Counted from the first letter of the stretch, positions 10,390 to 21,320 are shown. The stretch is DNA of 64,000 bases from Anaerobacillus sp. CMMVII (GCF_025377685.1 NZ_JACEHK010000004.1:1-64000); one strand, 5' to 3'. The notes: generated by a model not told the origin, from the letters alone. A program made the numbers and translations.

Positions 10390-10509
10390 TTTTCAACGCT
10401 TTACTTAAAAACTTATAAAAAACGGGAAGCTAAAATGCTTTCCTAGGTTCGGAATACTTTTCTAGTTTTCAGCGCAGCAAGTGGAAGAAGGTTAGTAGAA
10501 TGTATAAAG

Positions 10510-10540
10510 AAGGCGTAGAGAGTCATTGTCTCTACGCCTT
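10510..10540. terminator. Palindromic terminator between convergent MFS and bmrA genes
   Basis: AAGGCGTAGAGA pairs perfectly with TCTCTACGCCTT. The T-rich tail is poor on both sides, so it may serve both convergent genes only weakly. Confidence 0.5.
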
Positions 10541-10574
10541 GGACCTTTTCCGTGTCAAATCTACTACTTGAGGA

Positions 10575-12305
10575 TCACGTCAGTTGCTGCTCTGCAAATT
10601 CGCGATACAAAGCGTGGAAGTTGACTAGATCTTTGTGAGTTCCGATTCCGGTAATTTCACCTTTTTCAATAAAGATGATCTTATCGGCATTGACAATAGT
10701 AGATAAGCGGTGGGCAATAACAAATGTTGTTCTACCTTCCATTAATCGTGTTAACGCCTTTTGCACGATTCCCTCTGATTGACTGTCCAAACTTGCGGTT
10801 GCTTCGTCCATCATTAGAATTTTAGGATCTCTTAAAAAAGCTCGCGCGATCGCTATTCGCTGTCTTTGTCCTCCAGATAGTTTGACACCTCGCTCACCGA
10901 CCTCAGTATCAAGCTTTAAGGGGAATTCCTGAATAAATTGGTCAGCGTAAGCCATTTTTGCAACTTCCCAAAGACGCTCATCAGTGACCATTGCTTCTAA
11001 ACCATACGAAAGGTTCTCACGGATCGTTCCAGCAATCATTGGACTATCTTGGGAAACATAACCGATTTGACTGCGCCAGGAAGCTAATGTTAATGCTTTG
11101 ATTGGCGTACTACCAATCAAGATCTGCCCAGAGGTAGGCTCATAGAAACGTTCTAATAAACCAAACATCGTTGTTTTTCCACCACCACTAGGTCCAGCAA
11201 AGGCTATCATACTACCAGGATTTACATCAAAAGACACGTTTTTAAGAACAGGCTCATCCTCGCTATAAGCAAAAGATACATTTTCTACGTGAATTGATTG
11301 GTTTGTAATATCCAAATCTAGGCCTTCTTGACCTTCTTCCGCTTCGAGGTCTAGTATTTCAATAATTCGCTCTGTAGCTCCTTTGGCTCGTTGAAGCTGC
11401 GTAAAAAACATGGTAAAGGCAGTGATCGGAAAGATAATTTGGAATAAATAAAGCAAGAATGCAACGAGTGACCCTGTTGACATCGAACCTTCTGCGACAC
11501 GAATTCCACCATATCCGATAATTATAACAATTACGACCATAATCACGAGCTGCATCAATGGGCCAATAAGAGCAAAAATTCTTGATTCTTTAAGTCCATA
11601 CGACAAAAGCTTTCCAATTCCTTGTAAGCCTTTTTCCTCTTCAGCTAGTTCCGCATTAGAAGCTTTCATTAAGCGGATTTCACTTAAAGTTTGTTGGACT
11701 TTCCCAGTAAATATTGCTGTTTCATCCTGTAAACCACGTGATATTTTTGCCATTCTTCGTCCAAGAGGCATCATAATTGCTATAGTAATCGGTACTGAAA
11801 TTAACATTAACAGAGTCATTTTCCAGTCCATGATAAAAAGGATGATAACTGCACCGATAATCGAGATAATTCCGGTAATAAAATTAGGGAAATGCTGTGA
11901 AATTAAATCTTTAACAATGCTTGTATCGTTAACCACGCGACTAACCGACTCGCCACTAGTCTTTTTATCATAATAGCTGACTGGAAGCCGAATTAATTTA
12001 AAAAACATCATTTGTCGTAGTGTAGCAACAATTTTCTGGCCGACGTAAGCAAGTGAAAAAGTAGATAATCCATCAATGATTGCTTTAACAATAAATACAA
12101 CACCAATCGTGACAATGAGGGCAACGCTTAAAGAGTCGACAGAAAAACCATCGACCATTTCCCGCGTTAATAAAGGTATGGTAAGACCGACTAGAGTTGT
12201 CATTAAACTACCGATTAACCCCAGAGTTAGTGCTAGTTTTGGAATTTTTGTAGAGAGAATTAGTGAGATAAATGGTTTTAGACTTTCTTTTTGAGGTTTT
12301 TCCAT
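10575..12305 (-). CDS. bmrA: Multidrug ABC exporter, BmrA ortholog
   Basis: Homodimeric half-transporter that pumps drugs out using ATP. It has 576 residues: six transmembrane helices in residues 1-320, including SYYDKKTSGESVSRVVNDTSIV as in BmrA, then the nucleotide-binding domain with Walker A GPSGGGKTT, Q-loop YVSQDSP, signature LSGGQRQRIAIARAFLRDP, Walker B ILMMDEATASLDS and the H-loop IAHRLST. The sequence is close to B. subtilis BmrA (YvcC) along its whole length. ATG 12305 follows AAGGAG. It is transcribed alone, with one palindromic repeat copy upstream. Confidence 0.92.
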   Translation of the reverse strand: MEKPQKESLKPFISLILSTKIPKLALTLGLIGSLMTTLVGLTIPLLTREMVDGFSVDSLSVALIVTIGVVFIVKAIIDGLSTFSLAYVGQKIVATLRQMMFFKLIRLPVSYYDKKTSGESVSRVVNDTSIVKDLISQHFPNFITGIISIIGAVIILFIMDWKMTLLMLISVPITIAIMMPLGRRMAKISRGLQDETAIFTGKVQQTLSEIRLMKASNAELAEEEKGLQGIGKLLSYGLKESRIFALIGPLMQLVIMVVIVIIIGYGGIRVAEGSMSTGSLVAFLLYLFQIIFPITAFTMFFTQLQRAKGATERIIEILDLEAEEGQEGLDLDITNQSIHVENVSFAYSEDEPVLKNVSFDVNPGSMIAFAGPSGGGKTTMFGLLERFYEPTSGQILIGSTPIKALTLASWRSQIGYVSQDSPMIAGTIRENLSYGLEAMVTDERLWEVAKMAYADQFIQEFPLKLDTEVGERGVKLSGGQRQRIAIARAFLRDPKILMMDEATASLDSQSEGIVQKALTRLMEGRTTFVIAHRLSTIVNADKIIFIEKGEITGIGTHKDLVNFHALYREFAEQQLT

Positions 12306-12468
12306 TAGTTAACTCCTTATGTCTGATAAATGATTTTGTTCATTATAACTCAGGGCTAATAATAAAATCGAATATTGTCCCTATTTTTTTCTGCATTCAA
12401 AAACGGGAGAGTAACTCTTACTATCATAACAGTGTAGGATTATAAACGAGGATAAACATGTTTAAAAA

Positions 12469-12639
12469 GCTGTTTTCGTAACTCTGTTGCTTTTAGGTTG
12501 TCTTTTGGGAATCAATAAGCCCTTGGGACAAATAAATTGGTCCCAAGGGCTTATTGATTCCCAAAAACTTCACGCTAAGCGGGAAGAACCAAGCATTCGC
12601 TTGGTTACTACCTAAAAGCTTATAGCAACAATCTTTTGG
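12469..12639 (+). repeat. Palindromic intergenic repeat, full copy A
   Basis: About 170 bp with nested inverted repeats: outer arms (GTTGCTTTTAGG near 12485 and CCTAAAAGC near 12610), a long perfect central hairpin (GGGAATCAATAAGCCCTTGG with its complement around GGACAAATAAATTGGTCC), and a small hairpin ACCAAGC/GCTTGGT. It matches copies at 19158, 28604, 34499 and 37234. It lies between two divergent or minus-strand genes. Confidence 0.8.
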
Positions 12640-12748
12640 AAGAGATTTTCAAGAAAAATAAAAAATTTATAAATCAGAAAAAGTAAACAGTAGAGAGTGA
12701 GACTTTTATTCTAAGGGAACTCAAGAAAATTAAACGTAGCTGCAGCAC

Positions 12749-13213
12749 TTAGATGTTTTTAAAAAACCACTTATAATAAATCCTTGAAAGGACAAATACA
12801 AAACCCATACTTACGCTACTCCAATACCATTTCCAGTGAATGTATTTTATGGTCTTTGTGTATTTTACCGCAATAAACTCTAGTCCGGTTAGGACCGAAA
12901 TATAACAAAAATAATAGAAAAGTTTTAATATTAGCTTATTTTTTTCCGGGAAAAAAAGATTGAAAAACACGGTTATTGAAGGAAATACAAAATATTCAAA
13001 AGTGAAACTTGATTTATTAGCTTTCTTAAAAAAACGCCGTGGGTATCTAATTAAGTTTTTTTCAACAACTGTTAGCCCGAGGAGCCAAGTTATGATTTGA
13101 GTAAATAAAAATACCACCTGTGCGTTTCGTATTTTGTTTTTAGGTACTAATATTATTAGCAGGAAACCTAAAACTCCCCAGGAAGAAAGCAAAAGGGCTT
13201 TTTCTCTCGACAA
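12749..13213 (-). CDS. CBO0543-family membrane protein
   Basis: A 154-residue integral membrane protein with about five hydrophobic helices. Ordering and motifs (SSWGVLGFLLIILVPKNKIRNAQVVFLFTQIITWLLGL near the start, then YWSSVSMGFVFVLSRIYYKW at the end) match the CBO0543 family, which is common in bacilli and has no known function. TTG 13213 follows AAGGAGGT. A second member of the same family is at 20610-21197. The gap between bmrA and this gene is filled by a palindromic repeat. Confidence 0.65.
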   Translation of the reverse strand: MSREKALLLSSWGVLGFLLIILVPKNKIRNAQVVFLFTQIITWLLGLTVVEKNLIRYPRRFFKKANKSSFTFEYFVFPSITVFFNLFFPEKNKLILKLFYYFCYISVLTGLEFIAVKYTKTIKYIHWKWYWSSVSMGFVFVLSRIYYKWFFKNI

Positions 13214-13454
13214 AATGTTGTACCTCCTTATTGAAAACGTTGTTAAATCGGATAAACATCTCGATTTAAAAGTTTAATATACAACCTTTAGAATGACAAG
13301 TAATCGTGATTTTATTCATTACTTAGCTTGCGTTGAAATGGGAAATATATTTAACCTACTGGCAATTATGTTGTGTAAATCCCAAAATAGGGAGTAGAAA
13401 TTGTCCTTGCATTAATAAAATGATTTGGCTATAATAAATAAAAATATGAATACT

Positions 13455-13685
13455 AAATAAGTTTTGATAGGAATGAGTAGCTTTTATCTCACTGTTTCAG
13501 AGAGCTGATGGTTGGTGCAAATCAGTACAAAGGTAAACGTGAATTACCTCCTTGAACTTTCTTTGTGAACATAAATGTAGCAAAGAACGGCTGAACCGTT
13601 ATTTTATTAAGAGGAAGAGAAATCTTCAATTAGGGTGGTACCGCGTTAACCACGTCCCTTTTTTAGGGGCGTGGTTTTTTTACGT
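13455..13685 (+). promoter_or_regulatory. T-box leader, tyrosine specific
   Basis: Senses uncharged tRNA-Tyr and controls tyrS by antitermination. The T-box sequence AGGGTGGTACCGCG is at 13632-13645, where TGGT... contains the bases that pair with the tRNA acceptor end. The specifier triplet TAC (Tyr) is at 13526-13528 in the context ATCAGTACAAAGG. The terminator stem AACCACGTCCC/GGGGCGTGGTT with a T run is at 13648-13681. An antiterminator can form between the T-box and the 5' arm of that stem. Confidence 0.92.
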
Positions 13686-13707
13686 TAAGAAATATTTTCG
13701 CAAAATG

Positions 13708-13751
13708 TTGGTGCCTAGCATTCGCTTGGCTTCGTCCCAAAAGCTTTAAAA
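13708..13751 (+). repeat. Remnant of the palindromic repeat
   Basis: A short stretch with CCTAGCATTCGCTTGG and CCCAAAAGCTT matches the 3' third of the palindromic repeat family; the central hairpin is missing. It lies between the T-box terminator and tyrS. Confidence 0.45.
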
Positions 13752-13790
13752 GTAGATAGAAACAGCATTTGAATAAAAGGAGAGAATGAA

Positions 13791-15012
13791 ATGTCAGATT
13801 TTATTAAGCAACTTTCAGAGGAACAAATCTTAGAAGTAGAAAGACAATTTATGATTTATAAAAGTGGTGTGCACGAGATTATTCCAGAGCATGAGTTAAA
13901 AAACAAAATAGCGAGATCTATCGTGGAAAAAAGACCACTTCGAATTAAGCTAGGCTTAGACCCATCTGCACCAGATGTTCACTTAGGGCATACCGTTGTT
14001 TTAAATAACTGAAACAGTTTCAGGAGAATGGTCATACAATTCAACTACTAATTGGTGATTTCACTGGTAAAATTGGTGATCCAACAGGAAAGTCTGTCGC
14101 AAGAAAACAATTGACGGATGAAGAAGTGAAACATAATGCCCAAACATATTTTGAACAGTTTAGTAAGGTTTTGGATATGGAGAAGGTTGAACTTCATTAC
14201 AACTCGAAATGGCTAGCGAAACTTCAACTTGAGGAGATCATTAACCTTTCAGCAAGCATTACTGTGGCACGATTGCTTGAGAGAAACGATTTTTCAGAGC
14301 GATTATCGACTGGAAAGCCGATCTCATTCCATGAATTTTTCTACCCTTTAATGCAAGGATATGACTCTGTCGAACTAGAGAGTGATGTAGAACTCGGCGG
14401 AACAGATCAGCATTTCAATGTGTTAATGGGGAGACATCTCCAGGAGCATTATGGGAAAGAAAAGCAAATTGTTATCCTCTTACCTTTAATCGAAGGTCTT
14501 GATGGAGTCGAAAAAATGTCAAAATCGAAGAACAATTATATTGGTGTATCAGAGGATCCAATCAAATGTATGGTAAAACGATGTCGATCCCTGATGAACT
14601 AATTACGAAATATTTTGATTTAGTCACTGACTTACCTTTGTCTGAAAAAAATCAGATCAGAACAAAACTCAACGAGGGTGAACTCCATCCACGAGATGCG
14701 AAAATGAAACTCGCAAAAACAATTGTTAGAATTTATCATGGAGAAGAGCTAGCTCATAAAGCTGAAGAAACATTTAAAGCGGTGTTTCAAAAAGGAGCGC
14801 TTCCTGAGGATATTCCGACAGTAGAGTGGAAAGGTGATCAAGAAATAACGATCATTGATTTACTAGTGAATTTAGATTTACAAAAATCTAAAACGGAAGC
14901 GAGAAAAATGATTCAAAATGGAGGAGTTAAGGTCAATGGTAGTAAAGTGAGTGATCTTAATTTAAATATAGACATTACTAATGAGACCATCATTCAGGTG
15001 GGGGAAACGTAA
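13791..15012 (+). CDS. tyrS: Tyrosyl-tRNA synthetase, two frameshifts
   Basis: Charges tRNA-Tyr with tyrosine. About 407 residues after joining three frames. It has the HIGH-like box HLGHT in [19 protein letters not shown], the GGTDQHFN tyrosine/tRNA site, the KMSKS box ([13 protein letters not shown]) and a C-terminal S4 RNA-binding domain ([20 protein letters not shown]). The class with [11 protein letters not shown] resembles TyrZ rather than the SFRGLI-type TyrS. Frames join by restoring single A residues near 14008 ([11 protein letters not shown]) and near 14562 ([16 protein letters not shown]). It is controlled by the T-box just upstream. ATG 13791 follows AAGGAGAG. Confidence 0.93.
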
Positions 15013-15053
15013 ATTTGTTAAGTTAATAAGAACAAATGAATGACAAAAGAAAC

Positions 15054-15100
15054 AAAAAAGCTTGTTAAGCACTAGTAATCTTAACAAGCTTTTTTGCCGT
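15054..15100 (+). terminator. Rho-independent terminator after tyrS
   Basis: AAAAAAGCTTGTTAAG pairs with CTTAACAAGCTTTTTT; the A and T tracts allow function in both directions. Confidence 0.85.
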
Positions 15101-15155
15101 TCGTTATATGTATATTTGTCGTTACTAGAGCTACTTAAAATAAAAGATAACAGCC

Positions 15156-16245
15156 TTAGCCTAGCGGTAACAGGATTTCAACTAAAGTGCCTTTATTTAC
15201 TTCGCTAGTGAAAAAAATCTGGCCGTTATGGGTATCGATTATTTGATTAGTAACCAATAACCTAAGCCTGTTCCGTCAGTTTTGTTGTATAGAAGGGATC
15301 GCCTAATTTCGAGAGTTTTTCCTTAGGAATACCGCAGCCTTCGTCTTGAACCTGGATTCTTAATTGGTTATTTTTATTGTTCACATTTATGTAGATGTTA
15401 CCACCATTCGGCATCGCTTCCATTGCATTCTTGATAATATTTATAAATACCTGCTTGAGTTGGTTCTCGTCGCTATTGACAAGTAACCCATGATCATTGA
15501 AGGTAGGTATGACCTGAATATTACTCAAATGAGATTGTGGTTCTAACATAAAAATGACATTACTTATGATTTCAGAAATTCTATTCATCTTAAAATTGAC
15601 AACTTTTGGCTTTGCCAACAATAGAAACTCGTTTACGATTGTATTAATTCTTTCTAATTCGGATTGCATCAGGCTAGCATATTTACTATTTATTTCAGGA
15701 CTTAGTAAGTCTAGAAACCCTTTCAAGGTTGTTAATGGATTTCTAATTTCATGAGCAACTCCAGCGGCCAATTCTCCAATTACTGAAAGTTTGTCTGAGC
15801 GATGCATCATCATTTCCATTTGTTTGGCTTCGGTAACATCTTTGATGATCTCAAATAGACCGACAATTTCATTTTGACTCATAATCGGAATCATTTTCAC
15901 CACTAATTTAAGTTGTTTTCCTATTTTATTAAAAATAGAAAGCTCGTATTCTTGTGGTTCACCATGACATGCTTTTTGGCAATGATAAATCTTTCGTTCA
16001 ATATCCTCAATAGCAACACTCGAGATTAATTCTATATCCAAAAGTTCTTTTACAGTATAACCTGTAATTTTTTCAATGGCGGGGTTTGCATCAATCACAT
16101 TTCCTTTTAAATCAAGAACAAGTATACCATCTATATTATAGTTAAATAGAGAATCATAGAGTTGTTCTTTTTGTTTTAGTATATCGACAATAGTAAGCTT
16201 CGTATTCTTGTCAGTTTCAAAATGAGCGTTGGAATGATGAACCAC
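15156..16245 (-). CDS. PAS sensor histidine kinase, frameshifted at the 3' end
   Basis: About 365 residues with no transmembrane segment, so probably cytoplasmic. A PAS domain at about 30-140 (YDSLFNYNIDGILVLDLKGNVIDAN) ends in a CHGEPQEY segment; the H-box is AAGVAHEIRNPLTTLKGFLDLL, the N-box VFINIIKNAMEAM and the G1 box DEGCGIPKE. The uninterrupted frame ends at 15262, but the G2 box TDGTGLGLLVTNQIIDTHNG and a normal C-terminus ending at 15156 appear after restoring two bases near 15276 and 15252. The GTG at 16245 has AGAGGTG at good spacing; the upstream in-frame GTG lies within that site. It resembles KinA-type sporulation kinases. Confidence 0.85.
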
Positions 16246-16461
16246 TGCTTTCACCTCTTTTACTAGAACTATTTAAATGTTACCATTTCTTAACAATGTT
16301 TTCATTGAAAATTTAGTGACAATTTTAATGTAATTAAAATTATATAAAAAGTTAAGTGAAATTCCTTTAGAATAGCGAGTTGAATGAAAAAGATTTTGAC
16401 GTGAATATTAAATGTAAAGTATTTTGGTTTGCCATTCTATTTAAGAATATCTGGAGGAAGT

Positions 16462-18729
16462 ATGAATTTTACTGGAAGAATTAGTGCAACGATCCCCATA
16501 TTAATTATCTGTATTTGGCTATTGCAACATACAATTAAGGATGACGGGACTGCTAAATTTATTGTTAGTCTCACTATTGCTATAATTGCCATCGTGATTG
16601 CTTGGAATTTTGGTCGCCAATACGATAAGGCGAAATTTTACTATAAGGAACTTTTAATTAATAAAGAAGATTTGCAAAAAAAGAAAGATGACCTTCAACA
16701 AATCTTTGATAGTGTAGATGCCACGATTTGGTCAAATGACATCGTAAATCAACGAATTTACGTATCAAAAGGAATTGAGAGACTGACTGGATATACTGTT
16801 CAACAGTTTTATAATGAATATTCATTTTGGACAAGTATACTTCACCCTGATGATGTTACAAAAGGGGAGGAGTTTCTGAAAGAGATTATTTTAGGTAAAT
16901 CTGCTCAAATCGAATTACGGTATGTGAATACGAGTGGAGAAACGTGTTGGTTACTGATGTCTGGCACACCAATTTTCGCAAGTGGTAGTAAAGAGGTCGT
17001 CAAAATTACAGGTGTCGTTGTTGATATCACAGAAAGAAAGAAAACAGAAGGTCGTCTACAAGAAAGTGAAATCCGTTATCGGAGCGTAGTTGAACTTTCA
17101 CCAAACATAATCTTGATTATACAAGAGGATATAATCGTTTATACAAACCCAACAACAGTTAAAATACTAGGCTTAAGCGATGCATCAGAAATACTTGGGG
17201 AATCAATCTATGATTTTCTAGATCCAGCAGTTAAAAACAAGGTTATTAATCGAAAAAACGAAATATATATGGAGAAGGCGAAAATGTTTATACCGAATAT
17301 AAAATCGTGAAACCCGACGGAAAGTCTATCTATATTGAAATGTTAGGTAATAAAATATCCTATAATGGCAAACCAGCGATTATGGTTGTTGGGATTGATG
17401 TTACTGCTAGAAAGGCATATCAAGAAAAAATTACGCATATGGCTTACCATGATTCACTCACCGGTTTGCCGAATCGCCATTTATATAATGAATATTTAGA
17501 AAAGGCAATGGAGCGCTGCTTCCAAAATCATCGATTGCTAGCCGTGATGTATATTGACTTAGATCACTTTAAATTCATAATGATACGATGGGACATGGTG
17601 CAGGAGATGAATTATTGAAGCTCGTTTCAGCTAGATTACTTTGCGGTGTTCGTGAAGGTGATTTTGTATCCCGTCTAGGCGGCGATGAATTCGCTATTTT
17701 ATTGGAAGTATTTGAAGAACATGATGTTCGTGAAATTGCAGATCGAATTTTACATACCTTCTCAACACCATTTATGATAAAAGGGAAGGAATTCTTTACT
17801 TCACCTAGTATCGGGATTAGCTTATGTCCTTTAGATGGTGAGGATAAGGAGACAATTATGTCAAAAGCAGACACAGCTATGTACCTTGCTAAGAAGAGAG
17901 GGAAAAACAATTATCAGTTTTATAGTAAGCAACAAGGAGATTTGCTTGTTCGAAAAAATAAAATAGAACAAAACTTGCGAAGAGCGTTGAAACAAAATGA
18001 GTTCTATCTTGAATATCAACCGAAGCTTGAATTGAATACAGGAAATATCTACGCTGTTGAGGCATTAATTCGCTGGGATTGTAAAGAATTAGGGTCTGTA
18101 TCACCAAATGAATTTATTCCTATTGTAGAAGAGCGCGGAATGATTTTAACTTTAGGAAAATGGGTTTTAAATGTAGCCTGTAAACAAATAAAATATGGCT
18201 GGATGCTGGAATTAAAGTGAAAATGGCCGTAAATGTATCTGCTTTACAATTTGAAGATGAGAATTTTATAAATGTAGTAACAGAAATTCTTGGAAAACAT
18301 CAATTACCTCCACAATATCTTGGGCTAGAAATTACAGAAAGTGTCATGCAAAACTTCAAAAAATCATCAATCATCTTTAATAAATTAAAGGAAATAGGAG
18401 TGAAAATTTCAATTGATGATTTTGGAACGGGTTACTCTAGTTTAAGTGTCCTAAGTAACCTTCCGATTGATTTTGTAAAAATAGATAAGACATTCATTAA
18501 CGAAGTTACAAGCAATAGTAATATAGCATCACTTGTTAAGACAATGATTGAAATGGGAGGAAATCTAGGTTTTGATTTGATTGCTGAGGGAATTGAAAAC
18601 CGAGAGCAAGCAGAATTTTTAATTGCCAATGGTTGTCGATTTGGTCAGGGGTATTATTACAGTCAGCCCCTAGGTTCAGTTGAAGTGGAGAAGTTGCTGA
18701 AAGAAAAGCGAATTAGGGTTTTAGAATAA
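16462..18729 (+). CDS. PAS-GGDEF-EAL cyclic-di-GMP enzyme, three frameshifts
   Basis: Bifunctional-type c-di-GMP protein of about 755 residues. Two N-terminal transmembrane helices are followed by PAS domains (IFDSVDATIWSNDIVNQ and ESEIRYRSVVELSPNIILII), a GGDEF cyclase domain with intact RLGGDEFAIL, and an EAL phosphodiesterase domain with YAVEALIRWD, EITESVM, SIDDFGTGYSS and DKTFI. All catalytic signatures are intact, so both activities are possible. Frames join by single-base restorations near 17285, 17578 and 18195. ATG 16462 follows GGAGGAAG. It is divergent from the kinase at 15156. Confidence 0.9.
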
Positions 18730-18809
18730 CGCTCTTTTCGCAAATATTGTAGCACAACGTTTACGAAACTAGTCTAAAATAAAAAACTAGGTAAGGAGAA
18801 GGGGGAAAA

Positions 18810-19087
18810 ATGAAAAAATATCTAAAGAGAGTTAGATTTATTTTTAGGTTCAAAAAGTTCATACCTTTCTTGAATGAGTTTTTCCGGTCGCGGGAGATAC
18901 CCTTACCTAAAAAATTAAGTGGTGTACTATTAATTCTAACTTACGTATTGTTTCCTTTTGATCTAATACCCGATTATTTACTCTTTTTGGGTTGATCGAC
19001 GATCTTGTTATTTCAACGTTTGTCCTAGAAAGAATGATAAAATTAGCTCCACAGTCTCTGAAAGATAAGTACAAAGTATTGGATTAA
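18810..19087 (+). CDS. DUF1232 (YkvA-like) membrane protein, frameshifted
   Basis: About 92 residues. The signature FDLIPDYLLFLGLIDDLVI of DUF1232 appears once a T is restored at GGGTTGATC near 18992. The family is a small, function-unknown membrane protein with one or two hydrophobic helices (LLILTYVLFPFDLIP). The N-terminus is strongly basic (KKYLKRVRFIFRFKKF). ATG 18810 follows AAGGAGAAGGGG. It is followed by a full palindromic repeat. Confidence 0.8.
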
Positions 19088-19157
19088 TGATTATTAAAAT
19101 AGGCGAATAACCAAACAGCGTTACATAAAAACAACCTTAATAACTTAATTATATTAC

Positions 19158-19340
19158 GCTCTTTTCTAAAAGATTGTTGCTCTTAGATTTTAGGTCGTAA
19201 CCAAGCGAATGCTTGGTTCTTCACGCTTTGCGTGAAGCTTTTGAGAATAAATAAGCCATTGGGACAAAAAAATTTGTCCCAAAAAGCTTATTTATTCTCA
19301 AAAGACGACCTAAAAGCAACAAAGTTTACGAAACAGCCTT
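19158..19340 (-). repeat. Palindromic intergenic repeat, full copy B (inverted)
   Basis: The same element as at 34499, in the opposite orientation: GTTGCTC...CGTAACCAAGCGAATGCTTGG, TTCACGCTTTGCGTGAAG, then the long hairpin TTTTGAGAATAAATAAGC ... GCTTATTTATTCTCAAAA around GGGACAAA/TTTGTCCC, and CGACCTAAAAGCAAC. All three hairpins are perfect or nearly so. Confidence 0.85.
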
Positions 19341-19437
19341 ATATTAAAATATCAAAATTTGCTAAATATAGATTTAAATACAAATAAATAATTAGTACAA
19401 TAGTAACTATACTAAAATCTATGGAGGTGTTTGTACT

Positions 19438-19584
19438 ATGGAAGGCAAGCCAAATCATTACGATGGTAGTATTCAGCACAATAATGATGCAGAAAATCAT
19501 TTAACAGAAGAGCCTTTTCAACTAACTGACGAGATGAGAGCAAATCTTAGTGGTAATCCATATACAGGCGAGAAAGCAGAATAA
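19438..19584 (+). CDS. Small acidic hydrophilic protein, 48 residues
   Basis: Unrecognised 48-residue protein, rich in Asn, Glu and Asp, without membrane segment (MEGKPNHYDGSIQHNNDAEN at the start, then LTEEPFQLTDEMRANLSGNP). ATG 19438 has TGGAGGTG ten bases upstream, which is the main reason to accept it. Small hydrophilic proteins of this type are common in bacilli, some of them in spores, but nothing here shows which kind this is. Confidence 0.55.
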   Translation: MEGKPNHYDGSIQHNNDAENHLTEEPFQLTDEMRANLSGNPYTGEKAE

Positions 19585-19846
19585 AGAGTTATTAAAAAAA
19601 TTGACTTTCTAAAGAGAGTCTTATAAAAGTTGCTATTCTAAATAGGTGAAACAAACTTTAATGTTTTGATCTACATTTTAGATGACTTTTATAGGACTTT
19701 CTGAGGATAGTCTTTTTTTATTGGTTTTAGAAATTAATTTACTAATGGTCTTGCCGATTAAGAAATTCACTCATTTACATAGAATAAAAAATTTCGTTAA
19801 AAATAAGATGATGAACAAATCGAAAGCAAGGAAAGGGAAGATGAAA

Positions 19847-20482
19847 ATGACAAAGGTATTGTATATTACAGCTCATCCACATGACGACACGGTGTCTTAT
19901 AGTATGGCAGTTGGTAAGGCCTTTATTGAAACCTACAAGCAAACAAATCCGGATCATGAAATAATTAATCTTGATTTATATACAGAACATATTCCAGAGA
20001 TTGATGTTGATGTCTTCAGTGGTTGGGGGAAGCTAAGATCTGGACAGGATTTTAATGAACTTTCTGCAGAAGAAAAAAATAAGGTAAGTCGCCTATCAGA
20101 GTTATGTGAACAGTTTATTGCCGCAGATAAGTATGTGTTTGTTACACCACTATGGAACTTTTCGTTTCCACCTGTTGTAAAGGCATATATTGATGCTATT
20201 TCTGTTGCAGGAAAAACATTTAAATATACAGAACAGGGTCCAGTGGGACTTCTAACAGATAAGAAGGCTCTTCATATTCAGGCGCGAGGCGGAATTTATT
20301 CAGAGGGCCCTGCCGCTGCGATGGAAATGGGTCACCGCTTCTTAAATGTGATCATGCAGTTTTATGGAGTACCATCGTTTGAAGGCTTATTTGTCGAAGG
20401 ACATGCAGCAATGCCGGATAAAGCCGAAGAAATTAAAGAAAATGCAATTGCACGTGCCAAGGATCTTGCTCATACTTTTTAA
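19847..20482 (+). CDS. azoR: FMN-dependent NADH-azoreductase
   Basis: Flavodoxin-fold quinone/azo reductase of 211 residues that uses NADH and FMN to reduce quinones and azo bonds, protecting against electrophile stress. Visible motifs are the FMN-phosphate loop ([21 protein letters not shown]), the flavin-binding [16 protein letters not shown] and the [13 protein letters not shown] loop. ATG 19847 has GAAAGGGAAG at good spacing; the long upstream extension to 19682 lacks a ribosome binding site and family similarity. It is transcribed alone. Confidence 0.9.
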   Translation: MTKVLYITAHPHDDTVSYSMAVGKAFIETYKQTNPDHEIINLDLYTEHIPEIDVDVFSGWGKLRSGQDFNELSAEEKNKVSRLSELCEQFIAADKYVFVTPLWNFSFPPVVKAYIDAISVAGKTFKYTEQGPVGLLTDKKALHIQARGGIYSEGPAAAMEMGHRFLNVIMQFYGVPSFEGLFVEGHAAMPDKAEEIKENAIARAKDLAHTF

Positions 20483-20609
20483 TTGCAATGACATACTAGA
20501 GATATAAAAGTCGAGTTTAAATCTCGGCTTTTTTTCTCTCAAATTTACCATAATGAATAATCCACAGCTAAGTTTTCAAATAATATCTGTATAATAAAGG
20601 GGTGTAACT

Positions 20610-21197
20610 ATGAGACCTGGCCAATCGGATGCATTGAGTAAAATTACAGCAATGACAGAGCAATTAAGCAAGCTCCAAATGGATTACTGGCAACAATACT
20701 CGAATATAGAAACATGGGGTTTTAAAATTATTTTGCTAATCTTTGTAGTCCCTTTAGTTTTATTGTATTTTACCATTGATCGAAAGCACATCCTCTTATT
20801 GGGTTTTTATGGGTTAAATGTTCATATTTGGTTTAGTTATATTAATATCGCAGGAGTTAAACAGGGGTTTTATACGTATCCGTTTGAGTTAATCCCATTT
20901 ATCCCAGGGAATCTTGCTTTGGATGCATCATTAATTCCTGTTTTGTTTATCCTTGTTTATCAATGGACAATGCGGCACAGGAAGAATTTCTATCTTTATT
21001 CAATCGCATTGTCACTTTTTCTAGCATTTATCTTTAAGCCCATCCTGGTCTATGTAGGTATGTTTGTTATGTATAAAGGAACTAATTATTTTATTTTATT
21101 TGTTTTGTATTGCATTATCTTTTTATTGTCAAAACTTATAACAAACCTATTCTTAAAAATGCAAGAAAGTCCGCGGGCAACAAAAGAAGAGATTTAA
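20610..21197 (+). CDS. CBO0543-family membrane protein
   Basis: 195 residues with five to six hydrophobic helices. The family pattern is clear: GLNVHIWFSYINIAGVKQGFYTYPFEL, then NLALDASLIPVLFILVYQW. Function is unknown. It is a longer relative of the 12749-13213 protein. ATG 20610 follows AAAGGGGTG. A perfect hairpin terminator lies 22 bases after the stop, so it is probably its own transcript. Confidence 0.75.
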   Translation: MRPGQSDALSKITAMTEQLSKLQMDYWQQYSNIETWGFKIILLIFVVPLVLLYFTIDRKHILLLGFYGLNVHIWFSYINIAGVKQGFYTYPFELIPFIPGNLALDASLIPVLFILVYQWTMRHRKNFYLYSIALSLFLAFIFKPILVYVGMFVMYKGTNYFILFVLYCIIFLLSKLITNLFLKMQESPRATKEEI

Positions 21198-21218
21198 ACG
21201 CTATACCATTGTTCAATA

Positions 21219-21244
21219 AAGGCTTAGAGACTACTCTAAGCCTT
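21219..21244 (+). terminator. Hairpin terminator after the CBO0543 gene
   Basis: AAGGCTTAGAG and CTCTAAGCCTT form a perfect 11-bp stem with a four-base loop. The T tract is short. Confidence 0.6.
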
Positions 21245-21285
21245 AGTTAATTTTAAGAGGAATAAAAACTTTATCTTACGTAGAA

Positions 21286-21314
21286 AAAGGGATCCGATAT
21301 CGGATCCCTTTCTT
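21286..21314 (-). terminator. Perfect palindrome, terminator of the SurA-like gene
   Basis: AAAGGGATCCGAT and its complement make a perfect 26-bp palindrome seven bases after the stop of the minus-strand gene at 21321. Confidence 0.75.
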
Positions 21315-21320
21315 GCATAA

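Noticed and set aside
13552-13749. 65-residue ORF upstream of tyrS
   Set aside because: It lies inside the T-box leader and its terminator, which fully explain the sequence.
18810-19087. TGA at 18993 in the DUF1232 gene as another recoded codon
   Set aside because: After this TGA the same frame loses family similarity, while restoring one T gives FLGLIDDLVI, so it is a frameshift and not recoding.
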